This document shows, one piece after another, positions 48,065 through 60,999 of a DNA stretch of 64,000 nucleotides. Source of the DNA: Quillaja saponaria (lineage: Eukaryota; Streptophyta; Magnoliopsida; Fabales; Quillajaceae). Location of the stretch: the NCBI GenBank assembly GCA_029379385.1, contig CM055611.1:13338062-13402061 (forward strand), written 5' to 3'. A program made the position numbers and the translations under genes. The notes under the pieces are model-generated. The model was not told where the DNA came from and searched no databases. It saw nothing but the letters and a program-made list of their open reading frames with translations. Each line of letters begins with the position of its first letter. The stretch's first letter is position 1.

Positions 48065-50147
48065 TTGATTTCTTCGTTTCTGTGGACAATCTCTAATATA
48101 TATATTTTTTTCGTTTTTGTTTCTCTTTGCTTCGTACTCTGCAGCTGTTTGAGGGTTGAAATCGTGAGTTCCTTTTCTTGCTGCTCTTGGCTTCGACGCC
48201 AGCCCATAGCCAAACCAACTGAGGATCCTTCATCAGGTACAATCCATGTCTCTATCTCCGTGAATTTGGTGATGAATATGTTATGGGGACCTTGCTGCTA
48301 TCATCATTATTTGTGGTGGAAATTGGCTTCAAGCAAATCCATATTACCTTGTGGTAGATGACCCATAGATCGGGACTTTAAGATATTGCCTATCTTAATG
48401 ATGATTTGAGCTTTTTGTTTGTTTGTTTGGAGGAAATAGTCTCTTTTGCGTTAATTGAGGACGGTCCTAGCATAGTTCCAGGCCTGAGATTTGTGTATTG
48501 GTAGAAAATTTAGGATTTTTTTCTTTGTTGGTTTTTTAAGAGCTCACGCATTGAATATCCAAATCTATGCATTGAGTAATGAGTTTTGATAGCAACAATA
48601 TAATGCAGCAATTGGTGCTGATTGGTGTTTATTCTTCTAATGGTCGCCTTGTTTTTTCACCAACAAACAAGTGTAGGAAAAACCAGCTGCCAAAAACAAT
48701 TTAGATATAATAATCATATCTGCCATCTTACCTTCATTTCCATTATGTGCTGAGTGTCTGGTGGTGTCTGTATTTTCCTCTCTTGATGTGGTTTTGGAAA
48801 AGCTTGCTACTGCATATATGGGTCAGATTTGGATACATAAATGGATATGTGGTTCAAACTTTTCTGGAGCTTATGCTAGCACATGCATTGATGTGATGGA
48901 TGATTTGATTTATACTCTTTTATTTCCCCAACTGTTTCTGTGTTAATTGCTACTGAGTTTTTTCTCTTTTGTAACTATTATGTGTGGTCATATTGACTCT
49001 TATCCTCATATTGGCTTGGACTTGGTTTTTATATTTTTGATCAAGAGTTTTATTGTTGAAACCTGAGAAATGAAAGCTTTAGTTCACCGTAGACTAGCCA
49101 AATCCAGACAGCCTATATAGAGAACTAGTTGGAAGATAAATGACTTAAAATTGCTACTGTTTCGACTAATAAAGCATTAAAGTTGTATGTTAAATATGTG
49201 TTCATAATTGAAATTGAATAGTTCGGGTAAAGGGTAAGATCATTGTTATCAATAGAGCATTTCTAAAATTACACTATTTTATATATTTATTAGTTCCCTC
49301 TATTGATACAACACTCCATAAATAGTTTATTATTAGGACTGTGACACTAGCTCCCAAATCGTTGTAGTCCCATCATTGCTTGCAGATGCTAGTAGCCACT
49401 TCTCCTAATAAGATAGCAATAAAGAAGAGTGAATTTGTTAAACTATACTTATAGAAAGATAATCAAGTAAGCAGAAAACACGTGATATCACAGTAGTTCT
49501 TTTAAAAATCAGTAGTCTTGACAGCTACATTTGGGAAACCAACTTAGCTGAGTATTGTGGACAACTAAGTCTTAATAAATCAGACATAGGGAAGAACCAA
49601 AGATATGCTAGTCCAAAAGCTTGTTCACTATAAGAAAATTTCAGTTTGGAGTATAATGCCAGAGAATTCAAAATCCATCTACTAGATTTCTCTATTTACG
49701 AAGAGAATTCACTACTTTACTTCCATGTCAAAATTATCCAACCAAAGAATACAATTGTTTTCTGATTAAAAAACGTAACCCAGGGTTCCATTGCACTGAA
49801 TTTATGTCTTTGTCATGGGCCTTTTCTTCCTTCAGCAGCAATTTATAATAAGGATCATCAACCTAGTTTAGAAGCAAGCAACAGAATTGGTTAACTTTGA
49901 TTGTTTCTCTGGACAGACAGAGACACAAACACTTTCAATCAACTTATAGTTTAGGATTACTCTTGTTCCTTTTATATGCCAATGGAATCATTCATGCATA
50001 ACCACAAATGATATGAACAATGGTGAATATGCTGACTCTAGGTCTAAAAGGACAGCAGTAAGTTAAATATTTATTCTAATTTTTATGCTATTGTTAAACT
50101 AGCATGCTTATTCTTGTTTTACCTAACTGAATCTATTTGTATTTTAG
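48065..50147 (+). other. Untranslated or intronic-looking interior of the CACTA element
   Basis: T- and G-rich on the + strand, resembling leader and intron DNA. An imperfect direct repeat CTCGACAATCGATCTCTGAT / CTCGACAATTGATCTTTGAT occurs at about 47957 and 48050. CACTATAAGAAAA at 49626 resembles a CACTA end but lacks matching subterminal repeats. No coding exon was assigned. Confidence 0.35.
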
Positions 50148-50500
50148 GACAATTACCCCTGAGCATTTGAGGAGGTTGATGGCACGGATTAAGCTACCCA
50201 ACCAACGGTAGATGATTCTTAATGGCAGTGTGTCGTTAATAAAGATGAGAAGAAAAATCATGGTCGAGTATATGGGAAGGAAAAGTATGCTAAAGTACTC
50301 ACAAAAATTGTGGAGTCATTGAGTTGTCAGTCATCTCTACAACCGACTTCCAGTTGTGTTTTTCTTGCTGACTTAGCCAATCCCTCACAATGGACAAAGA
50401 GAAATTGTGAAGCAATGCACGATTTCATTACTTATTTTGCAGCGACAACATTTCAATCGTCTCAATCTCATGTCAATATACATATAATACCATTTTATGA
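50148..50500 (+). pseudogene. Probable En/Spm-type transposase C-terminal remnant
   Basis: After a TATTTTAG acceptor, one frame with three early stops reads EEVDGTD, ATQPTVDD, WQCVVNKDEKK and GRVYGKEKYAKVLTKIVES, then continues with a low-complexity Ser/Gln part. The VYGKxKYAK pattern is reminiscent of the C-terminal region of plant En/Spm transposase-like proteins. This rests on memory and on its place inside a CACTA-ended element. Confidence 0.4.
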
Positions 50501-51923
50501 ATATTCTTTCCTTATGCTATTCATCCTTTCGTATTTTTGAGATTTGTGTGTCACTTGGTATGCTGATAGGTATGTGTTAGTGATTCATAGATAATATAAT
50601 TCAACTTATAAAACTAAAAGGCTTGGCTTTGTCTAGGAAATATGTTGGAGAGAATAAAGGAAATTATGAATTCTATCGTTATTAGTGTAATGGATTCTGT
50701 ATGACAATTGCTGGAAGTGGGCTTCTTATTTAAATAAATTTGAGTTAACTTTAGTCTTTGTTTCCTGCTGAGAGCTAGTGCTACTGTTTATTGTTTGACA
50801 ATGTGGTTTGTTTGAGTGTGAGAACTCAGCATCATTAACTAGATGGGGTCAGATAGTTCTCGTTTTTTTTATGACAATGTGGTAAATTGATTTCTCGTGT
50901 TTCTTTAGCTTTTAATGAGTAGTTGGTTCTGATTGGCATTTTGTGCAGATAATTATCGTTAACAATTATTGACATTTGTTTTTGGGTGTAGTATATGTAT
51001 ATATATTAGGGGGTGGGGATAGGTGTTGAAGGTGTTCATTATGTAATGCACTTGTCTGTTGGTATGATTTCTCCGACAGAAAAGAAAGAAAGGGATTAAA
51101 AGTTAGATTTTTGGTTTGATTTCTCCAAGTTATGCACATATTATGAGAGGAAGGTGATTGTTTGGTACTTAAAACTGTTAATTTGCATGTAAAAATAATT
51201 GTGGTTAGAACTGGTCATTAATTTTTATAATGCATGACTTGCTTATTTACTTGAAAGGCTTCACTTATCCTACAGTTCTTCATCAATGTGATTCCTCACT
51301 TCATGGATTATTCTGGATATCTATTTTAGTTAATAGAGTATTAGGATTTGCAAGTGGAAATCTAGTGTAATATTATTGCATGGAGAATCTTTGTGGTCAA
51401 GTGAGCATGAAACTGAATATGGAAGCAAAGATTATATAGGCAGATTGAGAAGTTCCCTTAGCATCATAACTATCTAGAGCTTATATGTTAAATCTCTGTA
51501 ATTTGGTCCCTCTTGATCAAATTCTTCTTTTATTTCATTTTGAAAAGGATGACGGGATGAATACGTAGTGTGCTTATATAGTTGTTACAGCTGCTCCACT
51601 TGTGAGATTAAGTTGTACGTGTAAATGTAATTCAAGCGCTTTTGTTTTTAGACTTGCTGACGATGCTTCTTATTGTTTCCATGTAGTTTAATGACCACTT
51701 ATTTATTTGGTCTTGTGAGCCATTAGCATGAAAACATGGAAATAAGTCCCACATTTGTTAAGTTTCGATTTTTCTTTGCATAGATATTATATACTTCTGG
51801 TTTTTCCTATGCGTTTCAATCTTTATGTTTTATATTATCACATCATTTGCCTCCATCTTTTTTTTTTTTTTCATAAAAAACAGAGTTGAGATTTAAGACT
51901 TTATGTTTTGATTGATTTTATAG

Positions 51924-51995
51924 ATTCAACCTACTTCATCTTCCGCGAGTGCCAACTCTCACGTCAATGTCGATGCCGAAGACGGACATTGGTGA
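51924..51995 (+). pseudogene. Short terminal exon of CACTA-encoded gene
   Basis: The acceptor TTTTATAG is followed by 23 open codons (IQPTSSSASANSHVNVDAED, GHW) and TGA at 51993-51995. The higher GC content and acidic Ser/Asn-rich tail stand out from the surroundings. Confidence 0.4.
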
Positions 51996-52289
51996 TAGTT
52001 CAATTTATTAATGATTTAGTTTGTTGTTGGGTCTGTATGAACTACTAGCGTGGAAAACAATACATAATGCTTATTATGAATGTTTTAGTATGTTTTTGAA
52101 TTTATGAATGATTTAATTTGTGATTTGATTTGCGAATGGTGTAGTTACATTTGGATTTATCAATGGTTAGTTTAGTGTTAGATTTGTTTGTTTGTTGATT
52201 TGGCTATTTGATAATTGTGGTTTTGTATTGAATTTGGTATTTAGGGAGGGTGTGGATTTGGTAAAAGGTTGTAAAGTTTTTGGCAAGTT

Positions 52290-52830
52290 CAAGTTTTCAT
52301 AAAAATATTATTGATACTGGACTTATCTGTGAAGGGATATCCTGTCCCAAAAAATTATCTGCAACAGGAAAGCACGTAATTTTTTTATATTATTTAGGAT
52401 GAGGAAATGTTATTCGCAACGAGCACACCAGTCCACCATAAGTTTCGCTCAAAATGCTATGAACTTATTTGTCACAGGCAATCTTATCTGGATAAGTTTC
52501 GCGCTAAATAATGTGAACTAAGTTTCGCGCCAAATAATGTCAACTTATCTACAATGGGTGTGTCATTTCCCGATAATATTGAACAATCACTAATAAAATT
52601 TGGTGTCACAACTTGTAACTTATTTAGGACCTGTTGTAAATCATATTTGACTTGTCCTGGATAATGATTATCCTCGACAAACCTTTTCTGTAGATAAGTG
52701 TTATTAGTGACGGTTGTGAAAACGACGGAGTTATCCACGACGAGATCATGTAGCAAAGACATTAGAGATGGTATTTTGGATTACCTGCAACTGGTGTTGC
52801 CCATCCTGGATAAGTCATTTTCTTGTAATG
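52290..52830 (+). repeat. CACTA 3' subterminal repeat region
   Basis: AGTTTCGC-containing repeats start at 52441, 52495 and 52521. The latter two share AGTTTCGCGC-AAATAATGT. ACTTATCTG/ACTTATTTG/CTTATCTGGATAAG words are scattered throughout, up to the terminal CATTTTCTTGTAATG. Confidence 0.65.
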
Positions 52831-53380
52831 TCTTTCCTATCTCACCCTGGTGTTTCTCATCTTATTACACCTCCACACACACAAGAATTAAATGGAATAC
52901 CTGAACGTAATGTAGATTGTAGAAACTAGTTTACCTCTTATGCATCATGCTAGCTTGCCTGTTTGTTATTGGTCTTGGGCCTATTTCACTACAACCTATT
53001 TACTCAGCAGAATACCATTTGCAGTGCTGAAGTATAGTTCCCAATGAGCAATTATTTCAAGCAAAGCCTAACTACTTAAAATTGTTAGTTTTTAGCTGTT
53101 TGTGCTACCCCTGGTTGCATAATATACAAATAACAAACTTCAAACTTGATCTCAACTATGTGTTTTTCTCAGTTATTCTACTTCTCAAAGTGCCTTCAAA
53201 TGCTTTGATACTAACACTGGCAGGATTTATCACTAAAGTCATGTTAAATTCATTGATAATATATTTCCTTTTACTAAGTTTACTAAATCTATTCCTATTT
53301 AATCTCACACTTCGGCCACTTGAATATCTTATTCTCCATGTCCTTTTTTACCTCATATGTTTTTATGTACCCATCTAAAT
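52831..53380 (+). pseudogene. Copia integrase, second half, right of the CACTA insertion
   Basis: Resumes with SFLSHPGVSHLITPPHTQEL, NGIPERN (the PQQNGxxERKxRH block), ASLPVYWSW-type segment, VFSCLCYPWLHN-like and FKCFDTNTGRIY-like stretches in shifted frames. This continues the same copia lineage as 45.9-47.86 kb. The first half of the integrase core is missing. Confidence 0.8.
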
Positions 53381-53639
53381 TCCTACATCTACTGGACAAT
53401 AGACATCATCCTTTAATTCTCCTTTGAATTCGCTTCCAATGCAAGCATCCCCACAACCAGCTGACAGTAATTCACTATATACTACAACAAGAACCTTACC
53501 TCAACTAACTGTCCATTCTTCTCATCCTCCATCACCACACAGACTATTCGCTCGCTCCAACAAAATATTTATAAATCCAAAAAAAACCATTTACATTCTC
53601 ATCTGCGAAACATCCTACACCATCCTCACTTGAACCAAC

Positions 53640-55010
53640 ATGTGTCAGTCGTTACATATGATTGCAATTGGAGAGAAGCTATGACCAATGAATTTAATGC
53701 TCTCATATGAAATGGTACATGGGATCTTATTCCAAATGATGGCAAGAAAAATCTTGTCTGTTGTAAATGGGTGTTCTGAATCAAGCGCTATCCAGATGCC
53801 TTTGTTAAGAGCTACAAAACTCGTCTCATTGCCAAGGGTTTTCATCAAAGGCCTGGCATCAATTACTGAAACTTCCAGTCCTGTTTTTAAGTGAAATGCC
53901 ATCTAAATTATGCTTTGCCTTGCTCTCTACAATGGCTGGTTACTCAAACAATTTGATGTCAATAATTCCTTCTTGCAAGGGACCTTATTGGATGTCGTTT
54001 ACATGGTACAACCACTAGACTTTGTGGATCAACAATTTTCACAACACCTTTGCAAGCTTAAAAAGGCTCTGTATAGCTTAAAGCAAACTCCAAGGGCTTA
54101 GTAAAAAGAGCTATGTTCTTTTCTCCCTACTACAGGTTTTACAAATGCCATCTCAGATGCTTCTGTTTTTATTTATAACAAGGATGGTATTATTGTTTAT
54201 ATGCTTGACTATCTGGACAATATAGTAGTTACTAACAACAACCAATTCTTGGCAGCATTCCATAACAACATCTTAAATCGATACTATTTAAAAGATCTTG
54301 GGACACGCCATTACTTTTTGGGAGTTGAAGTGATTCATTTGGCCCAAGGATGTTTTTTATCTCAAAAAACATATTAGTGATATCTTGAATAAGTTTAAAT
54401 TGGATGATGCCAAAGAAGTGATCACTCTATTATCCACCATAGTAGCATTGAAATTATGTGATGGAACTGCTCTTGTTGATGCTAATTTGATCTAGAAAGT
54501 AGTTGGTGCCCTACAATATTTGTGCTTAACAAGACCAGATGTAGCCTTTGCTGTCAATAAGTTATCCCAATTTATGGATAAACCATCTAAGCGACATTGC
54601 AACGACTTAAAGAGAGTTGTTTGGTATCTCAAAGTTACAATTTCCACGGCCTCCTACTAAAGAAAAGCTCTCCTTTGTAGATGAAGGCATTAACTGATGC
54701 TGATTGAGGTGGTAATCCAAGTGTTAAATCCTCTCCTACAGCTTATGTTATCTATCTGGGTTCCAACATAATATCTCGGAAGTCCTCCAAGCAAAAAAAA
54801 CATTAACTCATCCCTCCACAGAGGCCGAATATAAAGCATTTGCTCATACATCAGCTGAGTTAAGTTGGATTACAATATACTCCAAGAAGTTGGCATTTCA
54901 TTGGCTCGACCTCCCTAAGTACCCTAAGATAATATTGGAGCCATTTATCTCAATGCCAATTTAGTATTTCATTCCAAGATGAAATATTGTGTATATTATC
55001 TATGTATACC
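53640..55010 (+). pseudogene. Copia reverse transcriptase and RNase H remnant of split element
   Basis: WREAMTNEFNALI, NGTWDLIPND and CKWVF start the reverse transcriptase. The catalytic box reads YLDN at 54210-54221 instead of YVDD. RNase H has SSKQKKH and HPSTEAEYKAFAHTSAELSW near 54780-54870 and stops matching about 55010, with no tail, polypurine tract or 3' LTR. Many stops and frameshifts. Confidence 0.8.
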
Positions 55011-55178
55011 CACAATAATCTAGTTTTTAGAATTTACCATAAACTCTTTTTTTTTGGGTACATTGGGAGTGCTCAAACTCAGTACCAGGGGTGGAGAACA
55101 GGTACCAACCACTTGAGCTAAGCTCTCGGTTGTATTTACCGCAAACTCAGTTTGTGTATAATATAAAATTTCACACAG

Positions 55179-55640
55179 TGTAATGCCCCAAGCCCAACTG
55201 GGCCAAATATCTTTAAAGAGTCCACAACCCACACCTTATGAGTTAAAATGCTAGCTTGAAGGTACTTGATAGTTGATACTTGGTAGTGTTCCCACAATCA
55301 ATGGGGAACACTATCTTTTGGAGTATTACAATCTCCCTCATTTAAATCTTTGACATCCCTGTCAAGCCCACTACCGAAACTCTCGCTCAAGTGATGTGGG
55401 TTTCTGTAGATATATGCCCATCATAGGCATAGCCCACTACACTAGTGTCACCGCCCTCTAAGCCACCGTTATTGCCTTTTTAGCTTTCCCTCACTCCCAC
55501 ACATCGCGAATGGGTAAATACTCTGATGCCATTTGTAACACCCCAATTCCAATTGATCAAAGCACCAAAGAGTTCACAACCCACAACACATAAGTTAAAA
55601 TATTAGTCTAAATGTACTTGGTAGTTGCTACTTGATTATG
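55179..55640 (-). mobile_element. TRIM-like miniature LTR retrotransposon
   Basis: Left LTR 55179-55330 (152 bp, TGTAATGCCCC...GGAGTATTACA) is repeated from 55534 (TGTAACACCCC, sharing CACAACCCACA and GTACTTG-TAGTTG). On the - strand TGGCATCAGAG (55521-55531) is a Met-tRNA-type priming site next to the right LTR, and GAGGGAGAT beside 55330 is a polypurine tract. The internal 203 bp cannot code for protein. The right LTR loses similarity near 55640, so it is truncated. Confidence 0.68.
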
Positions 55641-58417
55641 AAAGGTGTGCTATATTATTTATAATCTACAAGAACCAATTGCCAATTATTTTCAAACTAG
55701 CATTTTAACTCAAAGATTAATCACTAGTGTATAAAGCAAATAAAAAAAATCACTTAAAATATAAGTAAAAGAAAATCACAAAACATATATTACTTCAAAG
55801 TAACACTTTGTAAATTGTGTATATAGTGCATAAAATTTGTCCACCAAATATTGCGTTCCTCCAGTCATACGAAACACAATTACAATTTAATTTAATTTAA
55901 TTAAAAAGCTTCAATCATAGTCGAACTAGTTTTTATTTTATCTGAATAAAATAAACTAATCAAAATAAAATTTGGTTCAAAAACACAACTTATCTTATTA
56001 CTACTCAGATCTTATTAAACTTATCCTTACGCATTTTTAGATGTCGTACAAACTGAATTAACAATGATTCCTTTTATTATAATCATGATCACTATTCTCA
56101 CTCCTTGTGGGAATCAAGTTATGTACTAAGAGACTATGCCAGTTATCAACCTATAAAAGGCCCCAATTTGTGATATTTCTCTTTAAATTAGATGAAGAAA
56201 ATAATAGTGTATGAACGCCACTTTTTTTTAAGGTCATTTTCAGTTGAATAATTATAAGCACTATTTTATTTTGCTTTATTTCTTATTTGGTTATCTACTA
56301 CTAGATTTGGTGTTTGACCTTTACAGCTACCAAGTCTGACAAAGTCTGAAGTTTGGTACGTAGTGATTGGGAATTTGGGATGTCCTTTTTCTTACTTGAA
56401 ATCATATATAAATCTTTTGATGAATCTGGCCGCAATTTTGTTTGCTTTCTTCCAGGAGGCAGTCTTGGCTTTACTCGTTTGGGATTTTGTTAGCATCACC
56501 AACCTGTCCCTATATCGTGCATCACCATCAAGATCAGATTTTCATTCACATCAATTTGACTAACTACTCCTTTTGAGTACCCATATACCATAGGGATTGT
56601 GGTCAAACATAATTTTAGTGTATAATTTGATTGAACTAATTATAAAAGTCACTTGATAGAAACATTAAATTGAATCACAAATCTTTCTTTCTGGAAAAAA
56701 AAAAAAAAAAGTATATATTTTGTCCTTACAACTTTACTCATAAATTAAACTTCAATAATAATTTTTTATATAATATCTTTTCTGTTCTTAAGAGATTCAT
56801 TAGGTACTCTACAAACTAGTTATATAAAAAGAGACAGTTCTTTTTATTTTTATAAATTCTCATTTCAAATAAAAACAAAAATAAATCTCAAATTTTTATA
56901 GATTACAAAAATTATATAGCTAATTGACAATTTCAAAAAATATAATATTTTAACACTAGTTTGCCAGTACAATAGATAATTAAGAATTGTAACACTTACA
57001 AAATCTCTTTCAATTGTAAAAGGGCGAAGTTCTAAATATGGTTAATTTATAAAAACTGAGGTCTTTTATTTATGTTAGATCTTATCTAATTAAGAAATAG
57101 GAATTTCTTCTCAAATTATTTCGTATATAAATTTCTTCACATTTATGATAACTTCATTTTTTTAAAATAGAGCTCGTCGTGATGTCGAATCTAGAATTGG
57201 TGATAATTATATTTCTGACCAATCTCATTTTCTTCACATTTGTGATCATTTCTTCGCTTGAGTTATGGTGGTCGTGATATTTGTGATAATTACATTGTTG
57301 AGCAAAATTTAGTTAGAAGCCCACCGACGTAGGGACCAATTAGGTAGACTGAGTCTATGGAATGATAACCCACGTGTTTGCACCAGAAGCCACCGTCCCC
57401 CGTCACAATCACTGTGATCATTAGCATTTAGCAACCGAGTCAGGTTCATAGATAGTTTATTTATTTATTTTATTATTATTATTTTTAATAAAATAAGAAT
57501 TAAGTTGGTTTGATACTTTGAGTGACGCTGAAGGCTAACACTTTCATAGATTCACTAGTGGACGGAGTTTGGCTCTTAGTTGGAAGTTTAAGAAGAAAAA
57601 AAAAAAAAAAACGAGAGCACATAAAAAAAAAATAATAATAATAGAGAAAATTATATTTTTCTTCGTTTCTAAGACTAAATTAAAATTTTAAGAAATCGAC
57701 ACATTTTAATTTCCTTTTTTTTTTATTGAAAGAGAACTGTTTTTATATTTTCTATACTTTTCTAGTATTTTCTTAACATTAAATTATTGTGTTGCTCTCA
57801 TTTTTTTTAATCTAAACATATTATTTTAATAAAATAGAAAATAAAATATTTAACACATGTATAAGTAGCACTAATTTTAAAAATACAATAAAATATTTTA
57901 TTAATTTTTAAAATTTATATTCTTTAATTAATGATTACATCATAACATTTATATTATATGCTTTTTAATTTTACTTAATTGACATAAAATTTAAATATAA
58001 TGTGTCAAAGTGTTAAATATTTTCAGTTTATAAGACTTATTTGGAATGACAATTTTAGTGAGACTTACTAATTTTGTTTTTTTTCCCTAAAAAAAAGGTT
58101 CAATTTCAAGTAAGACTTTTTTAAAATAAAAATAGGACTCATGTGAAAGAAATAAAAATTATTGATACTTTTTTAAAAAAAAGTAAGACTTTTAATATTT
58201 TTCTAAGATTATCTTATAATACCTCAACTTTTGTCTAATTGGCAAAAGTATCTTTTTAGCAACTTATAGATCCTTTTGTGATATGTGAGAGTAAAATGTC
58301 ATACCCTTAAAGTTTTGAAATAATAATATCCCACATTAACCCTCAACCTATCTCCCGACTCATATCTCCTTCAAACTATTTAATTTTATGTAATTGATTA
58401 TATTATAAATTGTTATA
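55641..58417. other. No gene recognised
   Basis: AT-rich with A-runs (about 56694-56710 and 57597-57611). The + strand frame at 56363-56563 has no known domain. A GC-richer patch at about 57310-57440 (CCACGTGTTTGC..., CCGTCCCCCGTCAC) has no assignable content. AAGTAAGACTT/AGACTTAT words at 58030-58200 belong to a dispersed motif group. Confidence 0.5.
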
Positions 58418-58868
58418 TGTTGGAAATACAATGGAATTAGAATCATATTAAAAAAAATTATGTATACAGTCACTTTGGAAACACTTTCCTTAAGGCTTTA
58501 TTTAGCCCTATTCCCTTCTAGAGTTTGCTATTGGGTTAAAGAAAAATATCCTCTAGGATACAACAAAACCTTAAAATTTTGTAGTTAGCAAAATTACATA
58601 ATTCTCTAAGAACTTTTATCGAAGATAGTTTCTCATATAGTGGCTGTATAGAATTTTTTTTTTTTTTTTAAATGAAAACAAAGAAGAGAAAATCAATACT
58701 ACGTACAAAATATTCTCTGTACAAATCTATTTATAATATCTAAAAACTTAAAAATTTGAAAAGACACAATTATTTTAAAGGCAATTGTAATTCTAGGCAG
58801 TTATAACTGTCCTAAGTTTTTATTTTATATTTATTATTATTTTTTTTCAAACAAACAAAAACTCAACA
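58418..58868 (-). repeat. 3' LTR of right-hand copia element
   Basis: On the - strand, purine tract AAATGGAGGAT precedes TGTTGAGTTTTTGTTTG at 58868. ATTATAAATAG near 58735 is a TATA-like box. The outer end is placed at ...TATTTCCAACA near 58418 by analogy with copia LTR ends and is uncertain. Confidence 0.6.
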
Positions 58869-59449
58869 ATCCTCCATTTTGTTTGAAAGAAAAAAAATGT
58901 TAAAACTGATTTTCAAAACAATATCTACAATCAAAGTAATTGCAAGATCAATATACATACATAAAGATATTTTTTGATTTAAATATTTACTTAGTGTAAA
59001 TATCTCAAGACTCCATCAAGAACACTAATTGACAAAGCATTAAATTAGATACTTTATGCAACAGAATCAGAGATATCACACATATATCAACCTTCTATTT
59101 ATATGAGAAGTTCTATAATTTACGTACACTATTATAGTCTTGTGCTTGAACCTATTTCATGAATTTTCTTGAAAGTAAACCTTAAACTTTCTTAAGAAGT
59201 GATGCCACTTCTAAATCCATATAGGTGAAGCTTCTATAATGTGTTTCTATTACTTAGAACACACTACAATACTGTATTAGACTTCATTAAGAGTTCATAC
59301 TCATCCTCAAAGACACGTAAGAGACAGCACTAACTTTATTTTAAGAGGCTCACAATATATTTGTGCTAACAATCACAATTCAATAATTTAGTTATTACCC
59401 ATTAAACCTTGTAACTAGTTGTTTGCTAGAAAAGGTTGGGTTTCCATTA

Positions 59450-60960
59450 CTAGTGGCTAAATAAGAGGTTTCAATCCTATGTCACTTGTTGTTTTTACTA
59501 ACTCTCTACATGAAGGTTTAATAAGAGGATCAACTAAGTTTTTACTTGGCTTCACATAGACAATTGTGATGATTCCATCTCGAATCAATTGTCTATCATG
59601 TTCATGTCTTAGACTTATGTGTCTAGACTTTCCATTATATGTCAAACTATAAGCCCTTGATAAAGCAACTTAACTATCACAATGGACAGAGATAGGAGGT
59701 ATAGGATGTGGCTACAATCTTATATCCAATAATAAGTTTCTTATCAATTCTACATCTATCCTGGTTGATGCCAAAGCAATGAACTTTGATTCCATTATTG
59801 AGTGAGATATACAAGTTTGTTTGTTGCTTGCCCAAGAAATAACACCTTCTCCTATGGTGAAATTCCATCCCGAAGTGGACTTGTTATCTCCCAAACTAGT
59901 TATCCAACTAGCATTAGTCTATCTTTCTAAGGCAGTTGGATAATCATTGTAGAACAATTCCAAATTAATGGTTTTTTTTCAAGTAACCAAGGATTCTACC
60001 AATGGCATTCTAATGTTCTACACTCGGATTACTTGTAAATCTACTAAGTTTACATGTAGCAAAAGCAATATCAGGTCTAATGCAATGCATATCATACATC
60101 AATAAACCTATTGCACTAGCATACTCAAGTAATGCTACTGTTCTACCAAGATTCTTTTCTAACTTAAGATTAGAATCAAAAGGTGTAGAAAAGTATCTAA
60201 ATTTTAAATGCTGAAACTTGTTTAACAGTTTCTCTATATAATGTGATTAGTTTAAAGCAAAACCCCACTATGCTTTCTCACTTTTATTCCTAAGATAGTA
60301 TCCATTTCTCCTAAAACTTTCATTTTAAAGATATGAGATAGATATTTCTTAGTTTCATTTACACCAGTCATGTTAGTTCCTTAAATTAGCATATCATCAA
60401 CATGCAAACAAACTAGTATACCATAATTATCAGTGAATCTAGAATAAATACACTTATCAACGTTATTATACCTAAACCTAAAATACAAGATAGTAGAATC
60501 AAATTTCTCATGCCATTGCTTTGAAGCTTGTTTAAGTCCATGCAAAGACTTAATTAATTTAAATTTTTTTTTTTTCGTTTCCAAGAAGGATGAACCTTTC
60601 AGGTTGCTCCATGGACACTTCCTCATTTAAATCACCATTTAAGAAAGCAGTCTTAACATCCATTTAATGCACATAAAGATGGTGAATGGATGCCAGTGTC
60701 ATGTGAATTTTAATAGAGGTTGTTCGTTTTACCCGTGCATAACTATCAAAATAGTCAATTCCTTCTTTTTGTCTAAATCCTTTGGTTACTAATCTAGCTT
60801 TAAAAGCTTCAACAGAGCCATTGGTATTAAATTTTCTTCTAAACACCTACTTACACCAATGGGTTTTGACCTTTGGGGTAAATCAACCAAAATCCAAAGT
60901 ATTATTATGCATGATGGAGTCCATCTCATAATTTATGGCTTCTTTCCAAAATGCAATATA
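59450..60960 (-). pseudogene. Copia reverse transcriptase and RNase H remnant (right-hand element)
   Basis: RRKFNTNGSVEAFKARLVTK and GFRQKEGIDYFDSYARV at 60664-60846, [20 protein letters not shown] at about 60520, and the catalytic box changed to HVDD at 60393-60404. RNase H pieces are TSGWNFTIGEGVISWASNKQ at 59712-59894 and GKSRHISLRHEHDRQLIRDG, ending SKNLVDPLIKPS at 59457-59645. Confidence 0.85.
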
Positions 60961-60999
60961 CCTAGATGACATGGTTTTGGAAAAAGTCTTAGGATCATC

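Larger units (their letters stand above)
47940..52830 (+). mobile_element. CACTA-type DNA transposon inserted in copia integrase (left end not found)
   Basis: The right end is clear: the reverse strand from 52830 reads CATTACAAGAAAATGACTTA, one base off the CACTA consensus, followed on the + strand by copia integrase. About 540 bp inward has repeated ACTTATCTG/AACTTATTTG words and three AGTTTCGC repeats. Inside are a decayed transposase-like exon at about 50148-50500 and a short terminal exon at 51924-51995. The left junction with copia lies near 47865-47940 but shows no CACTA terminus, so it is truncated or diverged. Confidence 0.55.

Noticed and set aside
49626..52830. CACTATAAGAAAA at 49626 as left end of the CACTA element
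   Set aside because: The flanking triplets differ (GTT and TCT), the inner sequence lacks the subterminal words of the right end, and copia similarity already stops near 47865.
57310..57440. GC-richer patch as a small RNA gene or exon
   Set aside because: No open frame with splice signals and no recognisable RNA motif; only composition stands out.
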